Virus record (IMG/VR): IMGVR_UViG_3300017772_000064
Location: 1 to 32,256 of that record
Direction: 5' to 3' (one strand)
DNA: 32,256 nt
DNA from: a virus
Numbering within the stretch: position 1 is the stretch's first letter; each line of letters starts with the position of its first letter. Under the pieces are notes generated by a model that saw only the letters and a list, made by a program, of their open reading frames with translations, searched no databases and was not told the DNA's origin. Positions 16,285 through 25,150 of this stretch are shown one piece after another. A program made the position numbers and the translations under genes.

Positions 16285-17111
16285 TCGCAATCCATATTAA
16301 AGAAACAATCATAGCCCTGTGCTATAGGCGATGTATGATAAAACTCTGATTCAGCACCTAACGCCAGTATTTCTGCCTCAGATGCGTACAGGTCTAACCC
16401 GAAGTCATTGTTGCCTGCTAGCATAACTACGGTCAGGTTACGTGTCGTGTTATATCCCATTGACACCCATTGCGCGTTAGCGTCATAGAATATATTAACA
16501 TCATCCGCTGTAGTGTTATTGTCTTCGATACTATCTTGTAGGTAGGTAGCAGCATCGCTTGCAGCTACGGCTAGGTACACTGCTGCCGCATTAGCATTTG
16601 TCTCTATGTCGTCAGTTGCTTGGTTAAATTCTTCTGTCTGCTGCTCAGTGATTACAAGCATATCTTGGTTAGCCTGCACAAACTCTTGAACCCCTGCCTT
16701 GTCATTGGGGGTGACGGCTTCTGCGACTTTTTCGTTTACCTGTATAGCGGTACTCATAGATACAACCACTTCGGTAAACTGATCTACGCTGTCGTGCATA
16801 ATGTTTAAATGCTCTTCAGCCTTTTGTTCAAGCACTTGCCTGATGTCACCATGTGGTAAGTAGTTGCTAGCGTAGTTGGATAAAGCAGTGTTGTAAGCGT
16901 CTAGCATTTCTGTACTAATGTGCGCTGTGCTAGACAATGTACCATCACTAATTCCAACACCCTGATGCGCGTACTCCATGCCCGCACCAGCTAACTTAAT
17001 AGCACGGTCTATCTGACCTACGATATCTCCGCTACTGTTGAGCAGGTTTTCATGCTCACTGCTTTGTGCTGCGGTACTTATCGCTAATAGAAATATAATC
17101 CTCTTCAACAT
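16281..17111 (-). CDS. Secreted phage protein of unknown function (276 aa)
   Basis: A 276-residue protein starting MLKRIIFLLAISTAAQSSEH, a standard signal peptide with cleavage probably near the AQS. The mature part is Ala/Glu/Asn-rich and helical, with a C-terminal pair of cysteines (YDCFFNMDCE). I choose the ATG at 17111 over the TTG at 17132 because it has a good Shine-Dalgarno site (GGTGGAAGACA) and leaves an intact signal peptide. It overlaps the upstream secreted-protein gene by 56 bases. Export to the periplasm or envelope is likely; whether it aids lysis, superinfection exclusion or assembly is unknown. Confidence 0.7.
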   Translation of the reverse strand: MLKRIIFLLAISTAAQSSEHENLLNSSGDIVGQIDRAIKLAGAGMEYAHQGVGISDGTLSSTAHISTEMLDAYNTALSNYASNYLPHGDIRQVLEQKAEEHLNIMHDSVDQFTEVVVSMSTAIQVNEKVAEAVTPNDKAGVQEFVQANQDMLVITEQQTEEFNQATDDIETNANAAAVYLAVAASDAATYLQDSIEDNNTTADDVNIFYDANAQWVSMGYNTTRNLTVVMLAGNNDFGLDLYASEAEILALGAESEFYHTSPIAQGYDCFFNMDCE

Positions 17112-17679
17112 TGTCTTCCACCTTTTTGCCAATTCCCAACACCCCGTTGTACCAGTCTTTATGCTCCAAGTAATCTGGAATATATAGCTCTGGCTGCTGC
17201 TTTATTACTAATAATCCTTTTCTTCCTGCTATTAACTTGCCATTTAAGATCAACGGACACGGACTTCCAGCGGTTAGCATGGCTCTGTACACTAACGGTG
17301 ACTGGCAAAGTCGTGACACGCTAGCAACCTTTAGGTTTAAGTCAGCCAGCATCTTTGCGTCTTTTATTCTCTGGCACTCTTTATCAACAACATACTTACC
17401 AGACGAAAACCCAACAGCAACAGTCTGTAACGAGCCGCCAATGCCTTGCAAGCACGTATCTGACCCACTGCTCATGTAGCTAGGACTAATCGCACTGCCT
17501 ACTGGTATTTCTGAAGAGCTGCCAGCACCTTGATAGGTGTTACTGACACTGTGGTCTTCACTTACGTTATTGCTACTGACCGTGCTGTCAATGGCGCTAG
17601 TATTTAGGCTGCCCTCTTGATTATTCTGAGCATTAGCCATAACGCCAAACAATAATAAACCAAACCAAGCCTTTCTCAC
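17056..17679 (-). CDS. Secreted Cys-containing phage protein (207 aa)
   Basis: A 207-residue protein with a signal peptide (MRKAWFGLLLFGVMANAQNN), starting with GTG at 17679 that overlaps the upstream TGA (GTGA). After a Ser/Asn-rich linker comes a domain with SGSDTCLQGIGGS, VGFSSGKYVVDKECQRIKDA and SRLCQSP, a pattern with conserved cysteines that I recognise from many marine phage proteins of unknown function encoded near lysis or tail genes. Disulfide formation in the periplasm is probable. It could form a lysis accessory with the neighbouring secreted and membrane proteins. Confidence 0.72.
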   Translation of the reverse strand: MRKAWFGLLLFGVMANAQNNQEGSLNTSAIDSTVSSNNVSEDHSVSNTYQGAGSSSEIPVGSAISPSYMSSGSDTCLQGIGGSLQTVAVGFSSGKYVVDKECQRIKDAKMLADLNLKVASVSRLCQSPLVYRAMLTAGSPCPLILNGKLIAGRKGLLVIKQQPELYIPDYLEHKDWYNGVLGIGKKVEDNVEEDYISISDKYRSTKQ

Positions 17680-17834
17680 TTTAACAGCTTCTGCACCGTT
17701 TCTGACTCATATATTCTTATGCCTAGCCAGATAATAGTAAATATACTTGCTAATGGTGGCAACCATGCAGCTACGGACATAACGCCTGTTGATGCAGCAA
17801 TCACATCAATTGCTTGTTTCGATTCTTCAGTCAT
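17676..17834 (-). CDS. Small membrane protein, holin candidate (52 aa)
   Basis: Starting at the ATG with a good Shine-Dalgarno site (AGGAAATACA), this encodes 52 residues (MTEESKQAIDVIAASTGVMS...). It has one long hydrophobic region (about 16-42, AAWLPPLASIFTIIWLGIRI) and a charged tail ending YESETVQKLLK. This pattern, with 'WLP..A...IIW..IRIYE..TVQ', is common to small phage holins. The longer frame to 17897 would use a start without a ribosome site and overlap the fibre gene, so I reject it. It sits directly downstream of a fibre gene, with the secreted-protein genes after it. Confidence 0.72.
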   Translation of the reverse strand: MTEESKQAIDVIAASTGVMSVAAWLPPLASIFTIIWLGIRIYESETVQKLLK

Positions 17835-17872
17835 TGTATTTCCTGTAATTTTGTGCATGATTACACCTAAAA

Positions 17873-19633
17873 TTATCCTAAAGTAGCTCTCTTCCACATA
17901 TAAACACCATAACTTGCCTGCTGGACATTAAAGGCAGTACCACTACCAGTAAAGCTAGTCGTTGTTGACCAAGTGGTGTTTTCGTCTAAGTGATCTAACT
18001 TATCACCCTCTGAGACGTTTATCGAAAGGCTGTTATCTACCATTGTTTTATTTGTCCCCTCAACGCGAAGATTTGTGTTATGGGCGTGGGATGGCATATT
18101 GCTGACGCTAATACCGCGACTATTATCGCTATAATTACTACCTGCGGATGGGGTTGTACCATTAACAGTTTGCAATACACGACCCCCACCAATAGCCGTC
18201 CAAGTGCCACCAAATAAGGTTGCTGGCGAGGTTGAAGAGGTAGATATATAAACTGCACCTACAGGGTAGATTTGATTAAATATTGACTGTACTAAAGTGC
18301 CTTCAAGGCTATTAGCTTTTACTTTGCCTCTAAACTCCCAATCATTACTGTTGTAATGGTTTTTAGCAGTCCAATGGTTAGCGCCACCATTTCTACGGAA
18401 TAAAGCAATTTTGTCATTTCCCGCACCTGACAATACTGGGTCGCCATTACCACAATACTCAATACCACCGCCAGTAGCATTTGACTGTCCGACATAAACG
18501 CGACCATTACCCTGATTGCCGCCCATTGCCCTTATATTAGCCGTACCGCCATCGTCACAAAGCACATCGAGAACAGTACTTGTACCACCGTCAAATTTAC
18601 CGTCACCTGCAACGTGTAGCCTTGAAGAAGGACTAGTAGTACCTATACCTAATTTGCCTGATGAGTCAATACGCATACGTTCTGTCATGGTTACTTCTGA
18701 GCCTACGGCTGTTGTTGTAGATGCCGCGTTAAAAAACTTTAGCTCGTTATCGAGAGTTAATGCGCCTCTAGTGAAATTTGAATTGGATGCTGTTGAAATA
18801 AACTTGTTTGCTTGTGACTTGTGAGATTCTACACCAAACCCTATAAGAGTTTCAGCTGAAGAATACGTAGCCCCAAAGTTGTTTAGTGTGTGTCCTGTTA
18901 TATACTTAACACTTAAAGCTGTACCACCGCCAGTCGCTGCAACGTCACCGCCTTTAATTACACCCGCAACATCTAATTTGCTATCAGGACTAGTAGTACC
19001 AATACCTACGTTTCCACTAGTTGCTACAGTTACTTGCGGGGTGAATGTGCCAGATTGAACCTTACCAATGTTAAATTGCCATTCAGTTCCATCTGTATCG
19101 TACCAGAGATTACCCCTTTCTGGACTTGACGAAGTGCCGTAGTTAAATCCTACATTACCTGTAGCGCTTTTAACATTCAGTGGGGATAAAGGACTATCAG
19201 TACCTATACCTACGTTGCCACCATAAGGATTTAATGATAAATCATACGAAGTTGTACCACTATTGTTTGCTATTTGAGTATACCAAGAGTTACCTGTATA
19301 TCCATGAAAAGAGGACAAGCTAGACGCGCTATGATTTTCATGCCTAACTTTAGCATTTGTTGCTGATGTTGCTAAATTAGTTCCATTAGAAGCATCACCA
19401 ACTGTATGCAGTTTAGCCGAAGGACTACTAGTACCTATACCTACGAGACCAGAAAAGGTTGCTGCAACATCTGTAGCTGCGGCTGGAACAATACTTAAAG
19501 CAAGAATATCAGTATCGCCTGCCAATACACTGTCAACCGTATCCCAGTTAGCATTAAGGGTTGTACCCCAAGTGTCTGTATCACCGCCTACCGCTGGTTT
19601 AGAAAAATAGTTATTAGTCGTATTAGTTGCCAT
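17873..19633 (-). CDS. Tail fibre protein with GIGT repeats and gp10-type collar-like C-terminus
   Basis: A 586-residue protein. The N-terminus (YFSKPAVGGDTDTWGTTLNA) is typical of proteins that attach fibres to the virion. Four repeats of the form V/LGIGTxSPxxxL (from about residue 65 on) are the tail-fibre repeat found in many phage fibres. The C-terminus, from IYPVGAVYISTSSTSPATLF to a final YGVYMWKRATLG with a PSHAHNTN His-rich segment, matches the collar/gp10 C-terminal receptor-tip family. Shine-Dalgarno GGAGCTAAAGC precedes the start. It is the second fibre gene in the window, 4 kb away from the collagen-type one. Confidence 0.88.
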   Translation of the reverse strand: MATNTTNNYFSKPAVGGDTDTWGTTLNANWDTVDSVLAGDTDILALSIVPAAATDVAATFSGLVGIGTSSPSAKLHTVGDASNGTNLATSATNAKVRHENHSASSLSSFHGYTGNSWYTQIANNSGTTSYDLSLNPYGGNVGIGTDSPLSPLNVKSATGNVGFNYGTSSSPERGNLWYDTDGTEWQFNIGKVQSGTFTPQVTVATSGNVGIGTTSPDSKLDVAGVIKGGDVAATGGGTALSVKYITGHTLNNFGATYSSAETLIGFGVESHKSQANKFISTASNSNFTRGALTLDNELKFFNAASTTTAVGSEVTMTERMRIDSSGKLGIGTTSPSSRLHVAGDGKFDGGTSTVLDVLCDDGGTANIRAMGGNQGNGRVYVGQSNATGGGIEYCGNGDPVLSGAGNDKIALFRRNGGANHWTAKNHYNSNDWEFRGKVKANSLEGTLVQSIFNQIYPVGAVYISTSSTSPATLFGGTWTAIGGGRVLQTVNGTTPSAGSNYSDNSRGISVSNMPSHAHNTNLRVEGTNKTMVDNSLSINVSEGDKLDHLDENTTWSTTTSFTGSGTAFNVQQASYGVYMWKRATLG

Positions 19634-19636
19634 GCT

Positions 19637-20329
19637 TTAGCTCCAGCGTACATGATTTGGTTGTTTAGAACGGCTTGTATCTAAGCCTAGCTTGCGTGTT
19701 CTTAATCTGTCGTGCTTGTATTCAGCATCGTTAGATGATGCATTAACTCTCTGCACTGCTGCTCCATACATCTGTGAAAACAATGCTAGTCTTTCGTCAT
19801 CTTTTAGGTAGATTGCAGCGTGTATTAGCGAGCCATATAAATATACATCAGGTGAATCTTCTAGAAGCCAGTTTTCTTGACTATTAGTCGATAAAGAAAG
19901 TTCAGTTAGATAGGACAAGTTAACCTTGTCGAAAGTGCGCGTCTTTGGCTGCGGGAACAGCATCACTATTCCCGTTCCGTTTAAAGCTGCAAAAGTGTAA
20001 TATTGCGGTTCGCCAATCTTGTTTTCACTGTTCATTTTGCGCTCGTCATACGCATTCTGTGATAAATACTCTAGCGGATGAAACTTGGCAGTATCACTAA
20101 TATCTGGGTAGTAGTGGACATTTTTAGTTTCTAGCCAGTCAGCAGGCAGGTAGGCAAAATCACCACTTACTGATAATTGCGCTGTTGTTTCCATCTTCCA
20201 GTGACGCACATCGCGATTGATCTGACCCTCAGCCATATCAATAAAGGTTGGAATAACATCTGTTAGGTCATCCCGATTTAAAAAATCTGCAATGCCAGAC
20301 TTCAGTTTGTCATATGTAGAAATTGCCAT
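19637..20329 (-). CDS. Head-tail adaptor protein
   Basis: A 230-residue protein with the signature 'YDKLKSGIADFLNRDDLTDVIPTFIDMAEGQINRDVR... PADWLETKNV', recognised as the phage head-tail adaptor (gp6/connector-like) family that docks under the portal in podoviruses. Later segments (GTGIVMLFPQPK, SPDVYLYGSLIHAAIYL, LRTRKLGLD) agree. It starts with a good ribosome site (GGAGCG), and a TATAAT with TG extension lies 23 bases upstream. It is separated from the portal gene by 14 kb although the two proteins should contact each other. Confidence 0.87.
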   Translation of the reverse strand: MAISTYDKLKSGIADFLNRDDLTDVIPTFIDMAEGQINRDVRHWKMETTAQLSVSGDFAYLPADWLETKNVHYYPDISDTAKFHPLEYLSQNAYDERKMNSENKIGEPQYYTFAALNGTGIVMLFPQPKTRTFDKVNLSYLTELSLSTNSQENWLLEDSPDVYLYGSLIHAAIYLKDDERLALFSQMYGAAVQRVNASSNDAEYKHDRLRTRKLGLDTSRSKQPNHVRWS

Positions 20330-20352
20330 TATTGCGCTCCAGTTATCATGCG

Positions 20353-20361
20353 ATTATAACA
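20353..20361 (-). promoter_or_regulatory. Extended -10 promoter before the adaptor/fibre/lysis block
   Basis: TGTTATAAT on the minus strand (TATAAT at 20353-20358), in the 54-base gap between the polyvalent protein stop and the adaptor start. No clear -35 is seen. The predicted leader is about 16 bases and contains the GGAGCG ribosome site, so it is not leaderless, unlike the promoters at 80 and 11093. Confidence 0.5.
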
Positions 20362-20383
20362 AATTTAGACCTGTCACTCTTGT

Positions 20384-23300
20384 TTAGTTTAACAAGCCTT
20401 GTGGCACGTAAAAACTTTCAGCATCTATGAAGGGTCTGTCTAGCAATCCTGACGCTGGTTGTTGCAAAGTTTGCCGAGGTGGTATCAGCTCACCCTCTAA
20501 TGGCTTACTAACTAACCCTCGTCTATAAAAGTCTAGCAACCCTAATGCACCTAGCGCTCCATAACCTGCTGCTGGTATAAGGTTGTCTTTTACATAACCC
20601 TCATCCATATTTCTGTATGCACTACGTATACCTCGCAAAGCGTCTGCTATAGACGATTGCTCTACCATAGACTGTGGCAGCATATCTTGCTCTAGCAATG
20701 CCTTGAGGTATGGCTCGGCAGTGTCATAGAGGTTGCCAGTATTAACTCTTACATTCTGCGCCATCTTGTCACGTAACCTACGTGATCGTTCGCTGCTTGC
20801 TTCAACCTCTGGGTTAAAAAACTCTCTGACATTTTCTTTATAGTTTTTGCTATCTGGGTCGCCTGATAAATACTCGCCAGCAGTAGCAAACGACTCAGGT
20901 ATAAAGCTAAGCGCTTCTAACAGTGTTTCAGTTGCGCCCTCGCCCACTGCTGCTGGGAATGCTGCTACATTTGATACTGTGTTTAATATGCCATCAACTT
21001 TGTCTTGCTTAGAGTCTCTGGCTAGCATATCTTCAATGGCAGCTCTGTTCTCTTCTCGCTGCGTATCTGTGTCATCATAGACAATGTTATCCGCCTGCTT
21101 GTTACTGCCGTTAGAAAGCAATCCTGTAGTCACAGCTGTTGCTGTCGCACCCCCGATCAAAGGGTGACTAAACACTGATACGCCTTTATTCTTTAACTCT
21201 TTACGCATCTTGTCAGTTATTGGCAGTGTCAGCACTTCCTGACCAGTCTTATCAGCTATCCACTCGTATGCTTCTTTTTCAGAGTCAACGTCAGCATTTA
21301 CTCTGATATTATCATCGTCACGAATTTCCCAGCCTACATCATTCTCATCATAAAACACCTCGTAGCCTTTATTCTTAGCCTTCAGCTTTGTAGGTGTCAG
21401 CTTAACGCCATACTGTTTAGCCCAATTGTTAATGTGATTCTTTAAGGTGTTGTCGTAAAAGTTAACTACGCCTTTTATGTCAGCTGCGCCCTTCCAGCGC
21501 TCACCCTGTGTTTTGCCAGTAGTGAATGAGATACTGTCATAGTCGCCTTCTGCTGCATCAACTAGTGCGCGCTTGAATGCTAAGTCATACCAGCTAGACT
21601 TGTCACTAGACTTAAATGGCATATCAGGCACAGCTATTTCGGCTGTAGTAATCTTGTCGCGCAAGTTATCGACCTGCCTATCTAGGCTACCAATTCTATC
21701 TACAATACTTTCGCCAAATTCTTCCTGAAACGCTTTGTTTCTAGCAGCTTCAACCCTCTTACCAGCTAGAATAGCCTCGTCGCTAGCTACATCTGCCGCA
21801 CTAAGAATCATGTCTAGCTCTTTAGGCATATTGTCGCCTGCCCACGTTCCAATGCCCCACTTGCCAATCATAAGCTCATCTAACTCATCTTCTAGCTTGT
21901 CCCTGCGAGCAACCATTGCATTGAGTTCTGGCTGCTTAGAGTAACCAACTTTAGCGCCACGCTGATGCATATCTGACTGTATCTCTTCGACCATCAGTGT
22001 ATTGCTATCATCAACGGCTTGTCTATCAGCAACGCGCAAATGTGACAGTATGTTTTCTTGCTCATCAAAATGTGACGTAAGGAAAGGATAGGGTATATTA
22101 GCGCGCTCTTGTTGCAGCTTGTTGATGTTGAGGTTAACCTGTAAGATTTCTGGGTCGTTAACAGCTAGCTCGTCTAGCTCAGCCTGACCACCGCCACTGT
22201 CTAACAGACTGTCATACAGCTGATCTTCACGCACCTCTTTTATTGCGTATTGCTCTGATATTTTTCGCGTAAGGTCTTCTTCTTTTGCTATGTTTACATC
22301 ATCTTTAAGCAGTATTTCACGATAGTTTTCACTGTCGCGCTCTGATAGCTGAAACTCCTCATGCTCAGGCAGTCGCACATCCTCATTTAGCTCAAATTGA
22401 TTAGTACGCGCCTCAGAAGCTGTGTCATATCTACTGTTGACTGTACCATCTGGGTTGTAGACAACAAAGTCGCCAGTGTCGTAGTCTCTTTTTGTTGTAT
22501 AGCGTGGCTGGTCAGTTAATACCGTCTCCCTAATCTTGTACTCATTGTTTTTAAGAAACTCTGCAACCTCATCTTTTGTGATGTCAGGCTTTCTAAATCC
22601 AAACTCATTATCAAAGCCCATTAACTGTAGCTCTTTTGGCTTAACGCCTTGTCCTTTCAGTGCGTTCTTCCATCCAGATGCTGTAGTTGGTTTTTTACGC
22701 TGCGTACGCTCTAACGCTTTCAAAGCATAGCCACCAAACCCTGCTGCATCTGCCTCTTCACTACCTAGCAGGCTCATGGCTGCCGTTCCTAATGTTGCAG
22801 CTGTAGGTAGTAAGCCTGATTTAAACTTAATGCCAGCATCACGCATTGCATTTAGCTTTTCTCTGGTTAAAATGCCAGACGGATTAGCCGTTTTAATGTA
22901 GTATTCAGCATCTTTATCTGCAACTTTCTTTCCTGCTTTAGTGAAGAAACCTTCCGCTGGCTCTGTAAGCTGGCGCGCAGTTAAAGGAGTACTCAACAAC
23001 CCTAACCCCTCGCCATGAAAACCAACTGGGTAATTTATGCTAGTGTTTTTGCTAGTACCTCTACCCACATCTATCTCAGCAACTGCTGGTAGCGTCTGGT
23101 TAGCAGAGTGTATGTAGTCTGGGTTTGTTATAGCTAGCCTTGCATTACCTAGCGACAACCCATCCATGTTCTTTAACTTATCTAGCTCGATTTGCAGTTT
23201 CTTTCGTGTGACTGCTGGCGCATCATAAAACGCTTGCATAGATTGCGCGTCATTAGCATTACGCCAGTTTGGTATATGCTTTCTGATGATATCGTCTTGT

Positions 23301-23824
23301 TCTTTAAGTGTGCTTTTTGGCGCATTGGCTTGGTTATATCGAACCATTGTTGTAGCAATGTTTTTGTCGAAATCAACGCCTTTTGGCCCTAACAATCTAG
23401 GCAGCATTATAGGGTTTTGGCCAGTTTGTTCTTTCAGGGCTTTAGCTTGATTCATCATTCTACTAATGACTGACCCGCCACTTGACCATACTTGCGGGTT
23501 GTGGAACATGAAGTTGCTGCCAGTATTTAGCTCTATTGGCTGAGACAATGGGTTGTTACCTATACCCTCTAGCAGGCGGTTAGAGATAGCTCGATCTGAC
23601 TCACCTAGCACATAACCACGCCCCTCAAAGTCAGATAGGTTAACTAACGGGTACTCTACAGGCTCAATAACTGATTGATTAGGTTTCATCCAGTCTTCTA
23701 ATATCTTGTCTGGATCTTTTGATGTGGAGTGCGAGTATTCAGGCAGCCTACCAGTTTGCTCTAACTTTGGATCATCCAGCAGCTCACTGATTGTATTAAG
23801 TATTCCTAAACCTCGTTGTCGCAT
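20384..23824 (-). CDS. Large polyvalent-type virion protein (1146 aa)
   Basis: The largest gene in the window. Residues 385-400 (WKNALKGQGVKPKELQ), 612-623 (VEEIQSDMHQRG), 732-738 (VPDMPFK), 767-777 (FTTGKTQGERW) and 867-885 (LPITDKMRKELKNKG...) form, in order, a module common to phage and conjugative-element polyvalent proteins, which are carried into the recipient with the DNA. The module's biochemical activity is not known to me. An N-terminal domain of about 340 residues has no confident match. Gly/Ala-rich hydrophobic segments near 337-354, 888-904 and about 1095-1110 could insert in membrane. Its preceding TATAAT at 23852 gives it an own promoter. It sits between terL and the adaptor, where a portal would normally be. 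Probably an ejected internal protein. Confidence 0.7.
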   Translation of the reverse strand: MRQRGLGILNTISELLDDPKLEQTGRLPEYSHSTSKDPDKILEDWMKPNQSVIEPVEYPLVNLSDFEGRGYVLGESDRAISNRLLEGIGNNPLSQPIELNTGSNFMFHNPQVWSSGGSVISRMMNQAKALKEQTGQNPIMLPRLLGPKGVDFDKNIATTMVRYNQANAPKSTLKEQDDIIRKHIPNWRNANDAQSMQAFYDAPAVTRKKLQIELDKLKNMDGLSLGNARLAITNPDYIHSANQTLPAVAEIDVGRGTSKNTSINYPVGFHGEGLGLLSTPLTARQLTEPAEGFFTKAGKKVADKDAEYYIKTANPSGILTREKLNAMRDAGIKFKSGLLPTAATLGTAAMSLLGSEEADAAGFGGYALKALERTQRKKPTTASGWKNALKGQGVKPKELQLMGFDNEFGFRKPDITKDEVAEFLKNNEYKIRETVLTDQPRYTTKRDYDTGDFVVYNPDGTVNSRYDTASEARTNQFELNEDVRLPEHEEFQLSERDSENYREILLKDDVNIAKEEDLTRKISEQYAIKEVREDQLYDSLLDSGGGQAELDELAVNDPEILQVNLNINKLQQERANIPYPFLTSHFDEQENILSHLRVADRQAVDDSNTLMVEEIQSDMHQRGAKVGYSKQPELNAMVARRDKLEDELDELMIGKWGIGTWAGDNMPKELDMILSAADVASDEAILAGKRVEAARNKAFQEEFGESIVDRIGSLDRQVDNLRDKITTAEIAVPDMPFKSSDKSSWYDLAFKRALVDAAEGDYDSISFTTGKTQGERWKGAADIKGVVNFYDNTLKNHINNWAKQYGVKLTPTKLKAKNKGYEVFYDENDVGWEIRDDDNIRVNADVDSEKEAYEWIADKTGQEVLTLPITDKMRKELKNKGVSVFSHPLIGGATATAVTTGLLSNGSNKQADNIVYDDTDTQREENRAAIEDMLARDSKQDKVDGILNTVSNVAAFPAAVGEGATETLLEALSFIPESFATAGEYLSGDPDSKNYKENVREFFNPEVEASSERSRRLRDKMAQNVRVNTGNLYDTAEPYLKALLEQDMLPQSMVEQSSIADALRGIRSAYRNMDEGYVKDNLIPAAGYGALGALGLLDFYRRGLVSKPLEGELIPPRQTLQQPASGLLDRPFIDAESFYVPQGLLN

Positions 23825-23851
23825 GAAAACACCCCTGTTGATTAACGGCTG

Positions 23852-23860
23852 ATTATACCA
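23852..23860 (-). promoter_or_regulatory. Extended -10 promoter before the polyvalent gene
   Basis: TGGTATAAT on the minus strand (TATAAT 23852-23857), with a weak TTCAAG 17 bases upstream as a possible -35. It lies in the 39-base gap between terL and the polyvalent gene. The predicted leader is about 20 bases and includes AGGGG as a ribosome site. Confidence 0.55.
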
Positions 23861-23863
23861 CTT

Positions 23864-25150
23864 TTAAACGATTCCTTGAAGGTTTCGTCTAATAGGTTCA
23901 CCCCAGTTGGTTGTCTCCTTGTAACCTATGGCTAGATACCTCATTGCATCAGCACAGTGGCTTGTCCAGTCGTGTAATGGTCTGCTGCGCCATGTCATGC
24001 CTTTCTCATCGTATTCACGCCTGTATTGACGTAAAGCATCGACACCTCGCTCACACTTGTCCTTGTCGAACCAGCAGCGTGGTATCAATGACCTGACAGC
24101 TTGTATACCATCATCAACATTAAGCTGCGGGGCAATATGTACTGGCCTCACCCCCAAACCATCTAATGTCTCTAAGCGTGATCTACCAGTGCCTAGCTCC
24201 CTGACCCTGACATCATGTGGCAGTATGTGCTGGTCGTATACGTAGCCCTTCTCACCTAATACCCTAGCGTAATGGTCTAGACCTACACCGCTGCTTTCAT
24301 AGTAGTCTATAAGGCGCACCTCAGCCCCTACCATCTGTGCAAACCAGATAGAGGTACTATCGCCTACCCCTAAATCCCAAGCCGTTACAACGCCAATAGA
24401 TCGGTCGTATGGCACATTGGTAATACGCTCATTATGTGTAGCTTCACGCATCTCTACAGCAAAGTATGCACCCTCTGCATGGATGAGCATCTGCCCTTCC
24501 CAGATATGGTCATACAGGTCTGGTCTATTCTTCTTGTCTTCTAGGCGCTCATTCTCTAGCACCTTTGGGAAGAAAGGATTGTCACGCCAGTTAATCTCAG
24601 CGATCTTCATATCAGTTGGTGGATGCACCCTGAACCGTCTGTGCGTTGCTGAGTGCTTTGTCTCTGGATTCCACGTTACCCATATCTCAGAGTCGTCTTC
24701 ACGTACAGTTGGTATTAGCTTCTGCCATGCACTATCGGACACACCTTCTGCTTCGTCTACCCATCATAGGATGATACGTGCTTTAGATTTGATTGAGTCT
24801 AGGTTGCGCCTGAGACCAGCGAACACGTAATTGATTCTACCGTCTTTAGAGCGTATGTACTTCTCACCTAGCTCATAGTAGTCTGAAAGGAATTTAACGC
24901 CTCTAATGGCGCTTTTGACCTCTTCTAGGGATGATTCATCAAGTGAGTTAAGGTGTTCCCTTGCACAGAGTATCTGACCCTGCTTTCCTTCCATACCCCA
25001 TTGGTAACCACGTACTGCTGTCATCAATGCGAATGATCGTGTCTTAGCTGACCCTCGACCACCATAGGCACATCGGTATCTGGCTTCACCCTCAAACAGA
25101 TCAACAATCTTAGGTGGTAGATTAATCTCTACTGTATCAGTCTGACTCAT
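23864..25150 (-). CDS. terL: Terminase large subunit, interrupted by an in-frame TGA
   Basis: The frame of 428 codons has one TGA at codon 129 (24764-24766). Upstream lies the ATPase Walker A GGRGSAKTRS (about residues 30-39). Right after the stop comes WVDEAEG, the Walker B acid pair of the packaging motor. Downstream are VTWNPE (coupling region) and the nuclease motifs AWDLGVGDSTSIWF and HDWTSHCADAMRY. Together they make a normal Sf6/PBSX-type large terminase that pumps DNA through the portal. As read, the first part would lack Walker B and the nuclease. From memory, this family often has Cys or a small residue before WV(D/E)EA, so TGA may derive from TGC or TGT. The start overlaps terS by 14 bases. 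Confidence 0.93.
24764..24766 (-). other. In-frame opal codon within terL
   Basis: Plus-strand TCA reads TGA between ARIIL and WVDEAEG, in a motif that must be intact for ATP hydrolysis. The second part has no start codon with a ribosome site (the first candidate is GTG at 24742, after Walker B), so it is not an independent gene. Confidence 0.92.

Noticed and set aside
17835-17897. Longer start for the small holin candidate
   Set aside because: The ATG at 17834 has a good ribosome site; the longer form would overlap the fibre gene and add residues before the conserved region.
24742-24766. Selenocysteine at the terL TGA
   Set aside because: A TGA at a possible Cys position invites the idea, but I see no convincing SECIS-like hairpin just downstream, and TerL needs no such residue; other stops in the window are TAG.
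24417-24830. Plus-strand frame of 137 residues
   Set aside because: It runs antisense to terL across the opal codon and has no gene features; terL motifs are certain on the other strand.
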